DNA of 64,000 nt, taken from assembly GCF_030269365.1 (NCBI RefSeq), contig NZ_BSTF01000011.1:276436-340435 (forward strand). Direction: 5' to 3'. Below, in pieces: positions 24,457-32,258 of this stretch; positions within the stretch are counted from its first letter, which is position 1; every line of letters starts with the position of its first letter. Source of the stretch: Lentzea sp. NBRC 102530 (lineage in GTDB: Bacteria; Actinomycetota; Actinomycetes; Mycobacteriales; Pseudonocardiaceae). Both the position numbers and the translations under genes were made by a program. Under the pieces are notes generated by a model, which ran no database searches, was not told the DNA's origin, and worked only from the letters and a program-made list of their open reading frames with translations.

Positions 24457-25836
24457 ATGCGCGCGTTCATCACCGACCTGCTGCACCGGCACGGCGACTC
24501 GTCGCCGATCTTCAGCCACCGCACCACCGTCACTCACGGCCTGCTCCGCGCCGACGTCCTGGCGCACGCCGACCGGTTCGGCGCGGTCGGCATCGGCGAG
24601 GGCAGCACGGTGGCCGTCCAGGTGCCGCCGAGCTTCAGCCACCTCGAAGCCGTGCTGGCGTTGTGGAGCCTCGGCGCCCAGGTGATCTCGATTGACCACC
24701 GCCTGAAGCCCGCCGAGGCGCACGCCCTGCACGCGTTGACCCACCCGCAGTTCCTGGTGCACCCGAGCGGCTCGTCGGCATCCGGCTTCCAGGAGCGCTA
24801 CGGCCTGGTGGCCACGCGCGTCGACGGCCTGCCCGCCTCTTCTCCGCACCGGCTGGTGCAGTTCAGTTCCGGCTCGACCGGCCGTTCCAAGGTGATCGGC
24901 CGCAGCACGCAATCGCTGATCGACGAGGTGGCGCGCTTCGAGGCGTCGGCAGGCATGGCACGCCGCGGCGAACGCCTGCTGCTGTTGAACTCCCCCGCCC
25001 ACAGCTTCGGCCTGATCGGCGGCCTGCTGCACGCGTTGTCGGCCGGCGTGCACCTCGTCTTCGCCGAAAAGCCCACCGCGGCAGCGATCCTGCGGCAGGC
25101 GCGGGAGTTCGCGGTCGACTTCGTCACCGGCCTGCCGTTCCACTTCGACCTGCTCGCCTCCTCCCCCGACCGAGCATCCCTGCGCACCGTGCGAGGAGCC
25201 TTCGCCGGCGGCGAACTGATGCCGCAGGAAGTCGCCTCCCGCTTCCTCGCCGAGTACGGCATCCCGGTCGGAGAATGCTTCGGCACCACCGAAACCGGCG
25301 CGCTGACCATGGCCGTCGGCGGCACGATCCGCCCGTCCGTGGGCCCGCTGATGCCGAACGTCACCGCCCGCGTCCGCGACGGCCTGGTCGAGGTCGCGTT
25401 GCCCTCCACCCCGTACCTCTCCTCGGACGACCCGGCGCGCTTCTCCGGCGGCTGGTTCCGCACCGGCGACCGCGGCGAGTTCCGCGACGGCGAACTGCAC
25501 CTGCTCGGCCGTTCCGACTCGCTGGTCGTGGTGCGCGGCAACAAGGTCGACCTCACCGAGGTCGAAACCGTCCTGCGTGGACACCCACAAGTGACCGAGG
25601 CCGTCGCCGTAGGACCAGAAATCCGCGCGTACGTCGGCACGTCCACCAACACGCTCACCGCACAGGCGTTGTCCGACTGGTGCACGGAAAGGCTCGCGGA
25701 ATTCAAACTCCCCCAGCACATCCACGTGATGGACACACTTCCCCGTACTCCTACCGGGAAGATCATCCGAAACATGGAGCCGCTCCACGCGTCCTACCTT
25801 CAGGCACATTCGGCCGGAAACAATGGCAGGGAATGA
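24457..25836 (+). CDS. Acyl/aryl-AMP ligase (ANL superfamily)
   Basis: This 459-residue adenylate-forming enzyme has core motifs P-loop FSSGSTGRSKV (136-146), GTTET (276-280), TGDRG (336-340) and the C-terminal catalytic Lys435 in PTGK. It is shorter than usual acyl-CoA synthetases at the N-terminus. Directly behind the griI/griH pair, it most likely activates 3-amino-4-hydroxybenzoate or a relative as an AMP ester for transfer to CoA, a carrier protein or an amine. No carrier protein or condensing enzyme is in the neighbourhood, so the acceptor is unknown. Confidence 0.85.
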   Translation: MRAFITDLLHRHGDSSPIFSHRTTVTHGLLRADVLAHADRFGAVGIGEGSTVAVQVPPSFSHLEAVLALWSLGAQVISIDHRLKPAEAHALHALTHPQFLVHPSGSSASGFQERYGLVATRVDGLPASSPHRLVQFSSGSTGRSKVIGRSTQSLIDEVARFEASAGMARRGERLLLLNSPAHSFGLIGGLLHALSAGVHLVFAEKPTAAAILRQAREFAVDFVTGLPFHFDLLASSPDRASLRTVRGAFAGGELMPQEVASRFLAEYGIPVGECFGTTETGALTMAVGGTIRPSVGPLMPNVTARVRDGLVEVALPSTPYLSSDDPARFSGGWFRTGDRGEFRDGELHLLGRSDSLVVVRGNKVDLTEVETVLRGHPQVTEAVAVGPEIRAYVGTSTNTLTAQALSDWCTERLAEFKLPQHIHVMDTLPRTPTGKIIRNMEPLHASYLQAHSAGNNGRE

Positions 25837-25859
25837 CTTCCCGGCCCTAACTTTCCGGC

Positions 25860-26696
25860 ATGCCCAAAAGATCCTCCAGCGTGGTGGGCCGTGAGTTCGG
25901 CGGCATGATGCGCGCCATCATCGCCAGAACCGGCTACACCCACCGCGAACTAGCGGAACGACTCGGCTGGCAGGAAGCCAAGATCTCGGACATGACGCTC
26001 GGCAAGGGCGGCGTGACCGAGCAGGACGTCGTCCTGGTCCTCGGCTACTGCCACGCCACCGTCGAAGAACGGGAACACCTCCTCGCGTTGTTCCGCGAAT
26101 GCGGCAGCGCCTGGCTCCAGATGCCGAAGGACGGCGTCCCGGACCAGGTGCGCACGCTCATCGAACACGAGCAGATCGCCAACGAGGTCATCACGTGGTC
26201 GATGATTCTGGTGCCAGGCCTGCTGCAAACACTCGACTACGGCTACGTCGTGACCGAGTGTTCGCCCGTGATCGAGGCGAAGGACGTTCCTGAGGTCGCC
26301 GCCGCCAGGACAGCACGCGCGGAAGTGCTGGAACCTGGCCGGAAATTCGTGTTTCTCATCCACGAACAGGCGTTGGAGATCCCCGTCGGCACCGTCGAGG
26401 TGTGGCGCGAGCAACTGGCGCACCTGCTCAGGATGTCGGTGCGGAAATACATCAGCATCCGGATCGTACCCCGATCAGCAGGCGTGCACGCGGGCACCTG
26501 CGGCGACTTCTGCCTGATGAAGTTCCCGAAGTACCCACCGGTCGTCTACGCCGACAGCGTCAACTACTGCCTCTTCTTCGATGACCCCGAGACCATCAAG
26601 GTCCACGAGAACATCCTGACGGCGCTCGCGGCCGTCGCGCTGAGCGAGGAAGAATCGAGGGCGGTGATCGACAACATCTTGGAGGGCCTCCAATGA
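25860..26696 (+). CDS. XRE-family regulator with DUF5753 (Scr1-type)
   Basis: This 278-residue regulator of a type abundant in actinomycetes has an N-terminal Cro/CI helix-turn-helix (YTHRELAERLGWQEAKISDMTLGKG, about 22-46) and a C-terminal DUF5753 domain (about 95-270) with WSMILVPGLLQTLDYGYV. It overlaps the DUF397 gene by ATGA, the usual two-gene unit. Such pairs often sit near, and affect, secondary-metabolite and morphological genes. It follows the ligase by only 23 bases, so co-transcription with the AHBA island is possible. Confidence 0.88.
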   Translation: MPKRSSSVVGREFGGMMRAIIARTGYTHRELAERLGWQEAKISDMTLGKGGVTEQDVVLVLGYCHATVEEREHLLALFRECGSAWLQMPKDGVPDQVRTLIEHEQIANEVITWSMILVPGLLQTLDYGYVVTECSPVIEAKDVPEVAAARTARAEVLEPGRKFVFLIHEQALEIPVGTVEVWREQLAHLLRMSVRKYISIRIVPRSAGVHAGTCGDFCLMKFPKYPPVVYADSVNYCLFFDDPETIKVHENILTALAAVALSEEESRAVIDNILEGLQ

Positions 26697-26854
26697 CCGC
26701 CTGGCGCAAGAGCAGCTACAGCGGCAGCAGCAACAACTGCGTCGAAATCGGTCGAGGCGTCGGCATCCGCGACAGCAAGGCCCCGGCGACCCATCTCCCG
26801 GTCTCCGCCGCCGCCTGGTCCGCTTTCCTCCGTTCGCACCGCACGAACCGGTAA
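26693..26854 (+). CDS. DUF397-domain protein
   Basis: This 53-residue small protein opens MTAWRKSSYSG, contains NNCVEIG and ends in VSAAAWSAFLRS, which is a complete DUF397 domain. It is encoded directly behind the XRE/DUF5753 gene with an ATGA overlap. DUF397 proteins are the usual partners of these regulators and may act as antitoxin-like or co-regulatory factors. The function is not established. Confidence 0.88.
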   Translation: MTAWRKSSYSGSSNNCVEIGRGVGIRDSKAPATHLPVSAAAWSAFLRSHRTNR

Positions 26855-26897
26855 CCCTCGGTAACGTCCCCCTCACGCACGTGCAAGGGGGACCCGC

Positions 26898-27416
26898 ATG
26901 ACCGATCCGAACCAGCTCATCGAGGACTACGAGCAGCGCACCGCAGCCCTGCTCACCCAGGCCGAAGAGGCCAAGTCCCAGATCGCGAACCTGACCGGCG
27001 CCGCCACCAGCGCGGACGGCGCCGTGACGGTGAGCGTCAGCGCAGGGGGAGCGCTGCTCAGCCTGAGCTTCGGCACCAAAGCCGACGACATGCCCAAAGA
27101 CCGCCTGGCCGCCCTGGTCATGTCGACGTCCAAGCGGGCCCAGGCCCAGGCCGTGGCCCAGATCGCCACCATCATGGCCCCGCTCATCGGAGACAACAGC
27201 GAGGCCATGGAGTTCGTCCAATCCCAGATCCCGCAGATCGACGTCCCGGACGAACCCACACCCCAGGCACCACAGCAGTTCGTGGTGAACGAGGAACAAC
27301 AGGACGCCGTCGCCACCCAGCCCCCACCCGCGCCACGACCGGCCCGCCGCCCCGCCGAGGACGACGACACGGACTTCGACCAGCGCAGCCTCTTCAAGAA
27401 GGAAGGTGGCTGGTGA
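26898..27416 (+). CDS. YbaB/EbfC-like protein with proline-rich acidic tail
   Basis: This 172-residue protein has an N-terminal YbaB/EbfC-type alpha-beta domain (about 1-95; coiled helix TAALLTQAEEAKSQI then GAVTVSVSAGGALLSLSFG). A disordered linker rich in Pro, Gln and Glu follows, with an acidic patch and the ending RSLFKKEGGW. In actinomycetes such proteins commonly head ESX/WXG100-associated operons; nucleoid binding is known for true YbaB, but the role here is unknown. GGGGGACCCGC before the ATG supplies the ribosome site. Its stop overlaps the next gene. Confidence 0.75.
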   Translation: MTDPNQLIEDYEQRTAALLTQAEEAKSQIANLTGAATSADGAVTVSVSAGGALLSLSFGTKADDMPKDRLAALVMSTSKRAQAQAVAQIATIMAPLIGDNSEAMEFVQSQIPQIDVPDEPTPQAPQQFVVNEEQQDAVATQPPPAPRPARRPAEDDDTDFDQRSLFKKEGGW

Positions 27417-27742
27417 TGACGGGCTTCAACGTCGACCTGCAGGCCCTCGACGTCCACCGACGGGAGCTACAGGCCCTCCTCGGGGGTCTCCCGGACGCCA
27501 AAGCCTCGGGAGCGAACAACCTCTGGAACTTCGAGGCGTGGGGCGTCGCCGGTCAGCCGTTCGCCGCTCTCATGAGCAACTGGACAGGAGACGCGAGCGA
27601 GTACGTCGATGCCGTCAAGGAAGCGGGTGACGTGCTGGTCCAGCGCTTCGCTGACATGTGCAAGACCTACGCTGACCAGGAGGAATCCGCCGCCGAGATG
27701 TTCAGGAAGCTGCGTGAGGGCCTGGACGGGGGTCAGCCGTGA
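27416..27742 (+). CDS. Small helical ESX/WXG100-like protein
   Basis: This 108-residue protein is almost wholly helical: a first helix VDLQALDVHRRELQALLGGL, a WNFEAWGVAG turn, then a long helix EYVDAVKEAGDVLVQRFADMCKTYADQEESAAEMFRKL. Size, helical-hairpin pattern and the central Trp-Gly resemble WXG100-type secretion substrates or EspC-like partners. Start is ATG at 27416, with an alternative GTG one codon earlier. It is coupled by overlaps to both neighbours. No type VII secretion machinery is encoded in this window. Confidence 0.72.
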   Translation: MTGFNVDLQALDVHRRELQALLGGLPDAKASGANNLWNFEAWGVAGQPFAALMSNWTGDASEYVDAVKEAGDVLVQRFADMCKTYADQEESAAEMFRKLREGLDGGQP

Positions 27743-29043
27743 GCGAGCCCGGTCCGAAGAACATCGGCGAGTTGAACCCGCTCGACGCGACCAAGGAGCC
27801 CGAAGACGGCGGGGTCGAGGTCTTCTCCAACTTCGACAGTCCCACGCAGGCCTGGGACGCGGCGGGCATCTTCAGCAGCTCGGCGAACCTGATCTACGAC
27901 GGCATCAAGGGTGACTGGACCGCCGTGCTGGGTGACGCGGCCGGATTCGGCATGGACCTGCTCGGCTTCGTGACGAACCCGCTCGGCAGCCTGTTGTCCG
28001 CGGGGATCGGCTGGTTGATCGAGCACATCGCGTTCATCAAGGAGGCGCTCGACCTCGTCGCGGGTGACCCGGACGCCGTCAACGCCATCGCCGAGACGTG
28101 GACGAACATCGCGAAGCGCATGCAGGAGACCGCGGACAAGTACACGAGCACGCTCAGTGCGCTGTCCGGCGCTCAGGGGCCGGCGATGGACGGCTACCGC
28201 AAAGCGGTCCAGGACTTCTCGAACGTCGTCGCCGGCGGCGCCAGTCATGCCACCTCCGCCGCGCAGGCGATGACCGTCGCCGCGTCCGCGGTGGGCGTGG
28301 TGCGCGGCGCGATCCGGGACGCCATCGCGACCTTCGTGTCGAACGCGATCATCAAGTTCGCGGCGGCGACCGCACTGGCACCGGTGACGTTCGGTGCGTC
28401 GGAGGCGGCGTTCATCGCCGACACCGTCGCCCAGGGTGCGATCACCGCGGGCAAGAACGCGAAGAAGATCAGCAAGGTCGTCAAACAGCTGGAGAAGGTG
28501 TCCGACGAGGCCAAGAACTCGCGGAACATGATCAAGGGCACGACCGAGAACCTCAAGAAGACCGTCACCGACTACAACCGCGACGCCGCCAAACACGCCA
28601 ACAAGGCGCTGCACATGGCGAGGAAGGCGGAAGCGGGCAAACTGGACGCCGACGACGCCAAGAGTTTGCGGGAGTTGGGCGAGCAGGGCGAGAAATTGAT
28701 GGCCGACAAGAAGAAGGTCATCGACGACCTGGTGGAGACCCGCGGCGACAACCTCCGCGACCGTCTGGGTACCGGCGACCCGAGGCTGGACAGCGCTGCC
28801 GACGTGCTCGAACGCGAGTTCAGACCCAAGATCCTCGGCCACGAGATGCCGGTCTCGGCACCGAACTACCCCAAGGTCCTCGGCAACGCGGTGGTCCAGG
28901 AGTGGAGCGATCAGACGCACCGCGAGGCGGACGCTGAGGCCAAGCAGAACGACAAGGACGAGGCTTGGCGCGAGTACTGGGCCGGCCAGCGCGCGAACGT
29001 AGAACAGCCGAAGTCGTTCCAGCGCATGGAAGGCGATCTGTGA
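27739..29043 (+). CDS. WXG/PPE-like multidomain helical protein (putative type VII-associated effector)
   Basis: This 434-residue protein has no recognised catalytic motif. Residues about 35-100 contain a Gly-rich hydrophobic hairpin (GDAAGFGMDLLGFVTNPLGS) and 100-215 a helical WXG/PPE-like bundle. A membrane-seeking stretch FAAATALAPVTFGASEAAFIADTVAQGA and a Lys-rich coiled coil follow (about 245-330). The C-terminal 90 residues are charged and could be a toxin or adaptor domain. GTG start overlaps the previous stop. Its place between a WXG-like gene and a membrane protein gene suggests a secreted or membrane-associated assembly. The function is unknown. Confidence 0.72.
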   Translation: MSEPGPKNIGELNPLDATKEPEDGGVEVFSNFDSPTQAWDAAGIFSSSANLIYDGIKGDWTAVLGDAAGFGMDLLGFVTNPLGSLLSAGIGWLIEHIAFIKEALDLVAGDPDAVNAIAETWTNIAKRMQETADKYTSTLSALSGAQGPAMDGYRKAVQDFSNVVAGGASHATSAAQAMTVAASAVGVVRGAIRDAIATFVSNAIIKFAAATALAPVTFGASEAAFIADTVAQGAITAGKNAKKISKVVKQLEKVSDEAKNSRNMIKGTTENLKKTVTDYNRDAAKHANKALHMARKAEAGKLDADDAKSLRELGEQGEKLMADKKKVIDDLVETRGDNLRDRLGTGDPRLDSAADVLEREFRPKILGHEMPVSAPNYPKVLGNAVVQEWSDQTHREADAEAKQNDKDEAWREYWAGQRANVEQPKSFQRMEGDL

Positions 29044-30254
29044 TCGAGATGCTCGCGCGCAGAACCGCAGCCCTGCTGCTGGTCCTGCTCGCCGCGGTGG
29101 TGCCCGTCGTGGCCGCTGCCCGGCTGTCCGCGTGGGAGAACGAGCTCGCCGGGAGGAAGTCGGTCGAGCCGCTCGGCATCGCGGACGTCGCGGTCATCGG
29201 CACGCTGCTGTGGGGAATCATCCTCGTGGGCCTGTGGTGGCACTGGCGGCGGACGACGATGTGGCCGGTCTGGTCGCGCTGGGCTTCGGCCACCGGCCTG
29301 TTCGCGGCCTTCTTCGAGTGCGTCCAGCTCGCGGGCGACCGCGGCCGGCCGGTCGCGCTCGCCGTCTGGCTGGGCCTGGCCGTCCTGTGCTGGGCGCTGG
29401 GCGAGGCGGTCCGGCTCGTCCTGACGCGCCCCGTCACACCTCGGTTGATCGCGTCGAAGCTCGAGATCCCGTTCCCCCTGCGGGGTCTGAAGGCGAGGCT
29501 CTGCGTGCGCGCCGACCGGCTCGTCCTCGACAGCCTCGCCTCGCGGCGCAAGCGTTCGCGTGACGTCGCCGCCGTCCCGTGGACGACCTTGAGATCGATC
29601 GAGCTCGTCGAGGTCGACCAGGAGATGACCTGTTCGGTGTTCGTGTTCTCCGCCACGAAGGTGGGGAACGTGCGCAGGTTCGACGTGCCCCCCGGCCCCG
29701 CACTGCACGTGATCGGCACAGCCCGCGAACTGCTGGTGCCGGTGACCGAACAGCTGGGCCGCGTGGTCGTCGAGGCCGTTCGGCAGCGGTCGGCAGGAGT
29801 CGAACTCGACGAGTCACCTCTGACCGAGGAGGACTGGTGTCGCCAGTCCGGCGTGCCGAGGTACGACACCACGATCTACAGCGAACAACTCCGGCGCAAC
29901 GAGAAGGTCGCCAACTACGCCACCGACAAGAGGCCGTACGTCCTGGGCGTCATCGGCACGTTCCTGCTCATGCCGCTCGTGATGCTCTGCGGGACCGCTC
30001 TGTCGGTCATCACGGGATCCGCGTACCTCCAGAAGCAGTTCAAGGTGTTCGACGGTGTGATCGACCCCATCTGGGTCGCGACGCTCGGGGTCGGGTCGAT
30101 CGTGTTCCTCTACCTGCTGAACGGCTTCGTGATCCAGGGCTTCGTCAGCAGCATGAAGTTCCAGGACTACATCGAGGCCTTCCCGGAGGCACCGGCCCCT
30201 CCGCCCAAGACCGGGACGGTGCCGGGTTCGGGCAAGAAGCGGAAGAAGCGCTGA
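29040..30254 (+). CDS. Multi-pass membrane protein of the YbaB/WXG operon
   Basis: This 404-residue hypothetical protein has four N-terminal membrane helices (about residues 6-27, 45-65, 75-95 and 103-125) and a soluble middle part (about 140-300) with beta strands that could be a PH-like or GRAM-like domain. Two further helices lie near 310-340 and 355-380, and the tail is basic (KKRKKR). GTG at 29040 is used because it overlaps the preceding stop (GTGA) and places the first helix at the N-terminus. It is the last gene of the four-gene overlapped operon. It could anchor or regulate the helical protein encoded upstream. Confidence 0.72.
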   Translation: MIEMLARRTAALLLVLLAAVVPVVAAARLSAWENELAGRKSVEPLGIADVAVIGTLLWGIILVGLWWHWRRTTMWPVWSRWASATGLFAAFFECVQLAGDRGRPVALAVWLGLAVLCWALGEAVRLVLTRPVTPRLIASKLEIPFPLRGLKARLCVRADRLVLDSLASRRKRSRDVAAVPWTTLRSIELVEVDQEMTCSVFVFSATKVGNVRRFDVPPGPALHVIGTARELLVPVTEQLGRVVVEAVRQRSAGVELDESPLTEEDWCRQSGVPRYDTTIYSEQLRRNEKVANYATDKRPYVLGVIGTFLLMPLVMLCGTALSVITGSAYLQKQFKVFDGVIDPIWVATLGVGSIVFLYLLNGFVIQGFVSSMKFQDYIEAFPEAPAPPPKTGTVPGSGKKRKKR

Positions 30255-30255
30255 C

Positions 30256-30903
30256 CTAAGGGGCAGACTCCGGCACCCGCGGATGCCGGAACCCGGGGTG
30301 CTCCGCCGGCAGTGCCCGCCGCAGCACCCACCCCGACACCAGGATGCAGACGATCTGCAACGGCCACGACAGCGCGACCCGCAGTGTGGCCAGCCAGAAC
30401 ACCTGCGCGTCCAGCCACAACGGCGTGAACACGGCCACCCGCAGCACGTACTGCCCGACCCACGGCCACGACGCGACGGAGTACGCCCGCAACAGCTCGG
30501 GGTCGCGCCGCCACCGGGTCTTCTGCCCCAGCAGAGTCCCGACGACCAGCCCGAGGAACGGCCACCGCACGGCGATCGACCCGGCCCAGGCCAGCGCGGA
30601 AGCCACGTTGGACAGCAGCTGGATCAGGAAGAAGTCCTCGACGCGCCCGGTGTACAAAGCCACCAGAGCGGCAGCCACGACCAGCAGCACGGACAGCAGC
30701 ACCGCTCGGGGTTTGTCGCCGCGCACGAACCGCACCACCGCGATCACCACGCCGCACAGGACGGCCGCGATCGCCCCTGCTCCGATCGAGTGGCCCCAGA
30801 TCAGCCACCCCGCCACGAACGCCAGCGGCGGCAGGGAGGCGTCGAGGGCGCCGCCCCTGCCTCCCAGCAGTGAAGCGAGCGACTCCTGGCGCACGTCCGT
30901 CAT
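30256..30903 (-). CDS. DUF3159-family membrane protein
   Basis: This 215-residue integral membrane protein has five or six helices, and resembles the actinobacterial DUF3159 family in LLGGRGGALDASLPPLAFVA at the N-terminus and RWRRDPELLRAYSVASWPWVGQY in the second half. In other actinobacteria these genes often lie beside trk potassium genes; none is seen here. Its stop is adjacent to, and convergent with, the preceding operon. The function is unknown. Confidence 0.82.
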   Translation of the reverse strand: MTDVRQESLASLLGGRGGALDASLPPLAFVAGWLIWGHSIGAGAIAAVLCGVVIAVVRFVRGDKPRAVLLSVLLVVAAALVALYTGRVEDFFLIQLLSNVASALAWAGSIAVRWPFLGLVVGTLLGQKTRWRRDPELLRAYSVASWPWVGQYVLRVAVFTPLWLDAQVFWLATLRVALSWPLQIVCILVSGWVLRRALPAEHPGFRHPRVPESAP

Positions 30904-30998
30904 GTCTCCAGGGTGCCTTAGGTGAGCCTAAGTCAGGTAACGGACCCGTATCGGGGATTGACCCGCGTGAACGGCGTCACTACCGTTGCCCCGAAATC

Positions 30999-31017
30999 GT
31001 CTGGAAAGTTAACAGAC
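30999..31017. promoter_or_regulatory. Candidate operator before the ROK regulator gene
   Basis: GTCTG and CAGAC arms flank the AT-rich GAAAGTTAA, 13 bases before the ROK gene start. AT-rich dyads of this kind are used by ROK/NagC-type repressors, so autoregulation is plausible. The arms are short. Confidence 0.4.
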
Positions 31018-31030
31018 AGGAGCGGACCTA

Positions 31031-32242
31031 ATGCGTGCCGGAAGCCCACGACTGCTGCGGGAGATCAACGACCGCGCAGCCATCGAGGCTCTGCTGCGCA
31101 ACGGGCCGCTGACCAGGTCGGAGTTGGAAGGCCTGATCGGTCTTTCGAAGCCGGCGACCGCACAGCTGCTCACGCGTCTCGAAGACGCCGACACGGTGGT
31201 CCGCAACGGACTTCGTGGCGGCGGACGCGGGCCGCGGGCCCAGCTGTGGTCGGTCAACGGGGCGCTTGCGCACATCGCCGCTGTCGACCTCACCCCCGAG
31301 ACGGTCGACATCGCCATCGCGGACATCTCCGGGGCCGTGCTCACCGAGCACAAGGCCCCGATGCCCGTGAAGCACGGCGTGCTGGAGGCGTTCGTGAGCG
31401 CGGTCGGCAAGGCTTGCGGGCAAGCGGGCCTGAGCGCCGACCAGCTGCTGCACGTCGTGGTGGGCTGTCCGGGAGCGGTGAACCCCGCGAACGGCGAGCT
31501 CGCCTACGCACCACATCTGCCCGGCTGGAGCGGTTTCGACGTGCCCGGCCGGTTGCGGGAGCGGCTCGCGACCTCGGTGAGCGTCGAGAACGACGTCAAC
31601 CTGGTCGCGCTGGAAGAAATGGTCGCCGGACGGGCCACCGAGGTGCGCGACTTCGTCGTCATCTGGCCCGCGGACCTCGTCGGTGCCGCCGTCGTCGTCA
31701 ACGGGGCGCTGCTGCGCGGTGCCTCCGGTGGCGCGGGCGAGATCGACGGGCTCATGATCCCGGACCGCGCGGCGGCCGACACCGACACGGACCGCTCCGG
31801 CGGCACGTTCGGTGAGCTGCTCAGCAGTACAGCGATCTGCAAGCTCGCACGCGCCCACGGGCTCGCCGCGCGCAACGGCCACGGGGCCGTGCGCAAGGCG
31901 TTGGCCGCGGGTCCTGCGGGCCGTGAGTTCATGGCCGATCTCGCCAAGCGCATAGCCACGGGCGTGGCTAGCGTCGTCGCGGTGCTCGACCCGGAACTCA
32001 TCCTCCTGTCCGGCGACATCGCCCAGGCAGGCGGAACCACGCTGAACGACCTCGTTGCCGCGGAACTGCGGCAACTGGTGGTGCCGCGAACACCTGTCCA
32101 GCTGGCCCTGGTGACCGGGAAACCGGTGCGCAGCGGCGCACTGCACTCGGCCCTGGCCGTGGCACGCGAACAGGTCTTCGGCCTCCCGGCCGCCACCACG
32201 GCTCCATTCCGCGGCCCTGTGGTCGCCGGGTCCCCACGTTGA
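31031..32242 (+). CDS. ROK-family transcriptional regulator
   Basis: This 403-residue protein has an N-terminal winged helix (about 20-75; TRSELEGLIGLSKPATAQLL) joined to a ROK sugar-binding fold with GCPGAVNP, ENDVNLVALEE and GAGEID. The usual zinc motif CxCGxxGCxE of ROK proteins is missing after GEID, so it is probably a sensor without kinase activity. It is followed 16 bases later by the binding-protein gene and is expected to repress this ABC importer/GH4 operon until its sugar ligand binds. Confidence 0.88.
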   Translation: MRAGSPRLLREINDRAAIEALLRNGPLTRSELEGLIGLSKPATAQLLTRLEDADTVVRNGLRGGGRGPRAQLWSVNGALAHIAAVDLTPETVDIAIADISGAVLTEHKAPMPVKHGVLEAFVSAVGKACGQAGLSADQLLHVVVGCPGAVNPANGELAYAPHLPGWSGFDVPGRLRERLATSVSVENDVNLVALEEMVAGRATEVRDFVVIWPADLVGAAVVVNGALLRGASGGAGEIDGLMIPDRAAADTDTDRSGGTFGELLSSTAICKLARAHGLAARNGHGAVRKALAAGPAGREFMADLAKRIATGVASVVAVLDPELILLSGDIAQAGGTTLNDLVAAELRQLVVPRTPVQLALVTGKPVRSGALHSALAVAREQVFGLPAATTAPFRGPVVAGSPR

Positions 32243-32258
32243 TCGAGAAGGAGTGCAC

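Noticed and set aside
23017..25809. A 930-codon minus-strand frame opposite the griI/griH/ligase genes.
   Set aside because: Typical third-codon-position artefact; Val/Gly/Arg/Asp repeats, no recognisable domain, and the plus-strand genes are convincing.
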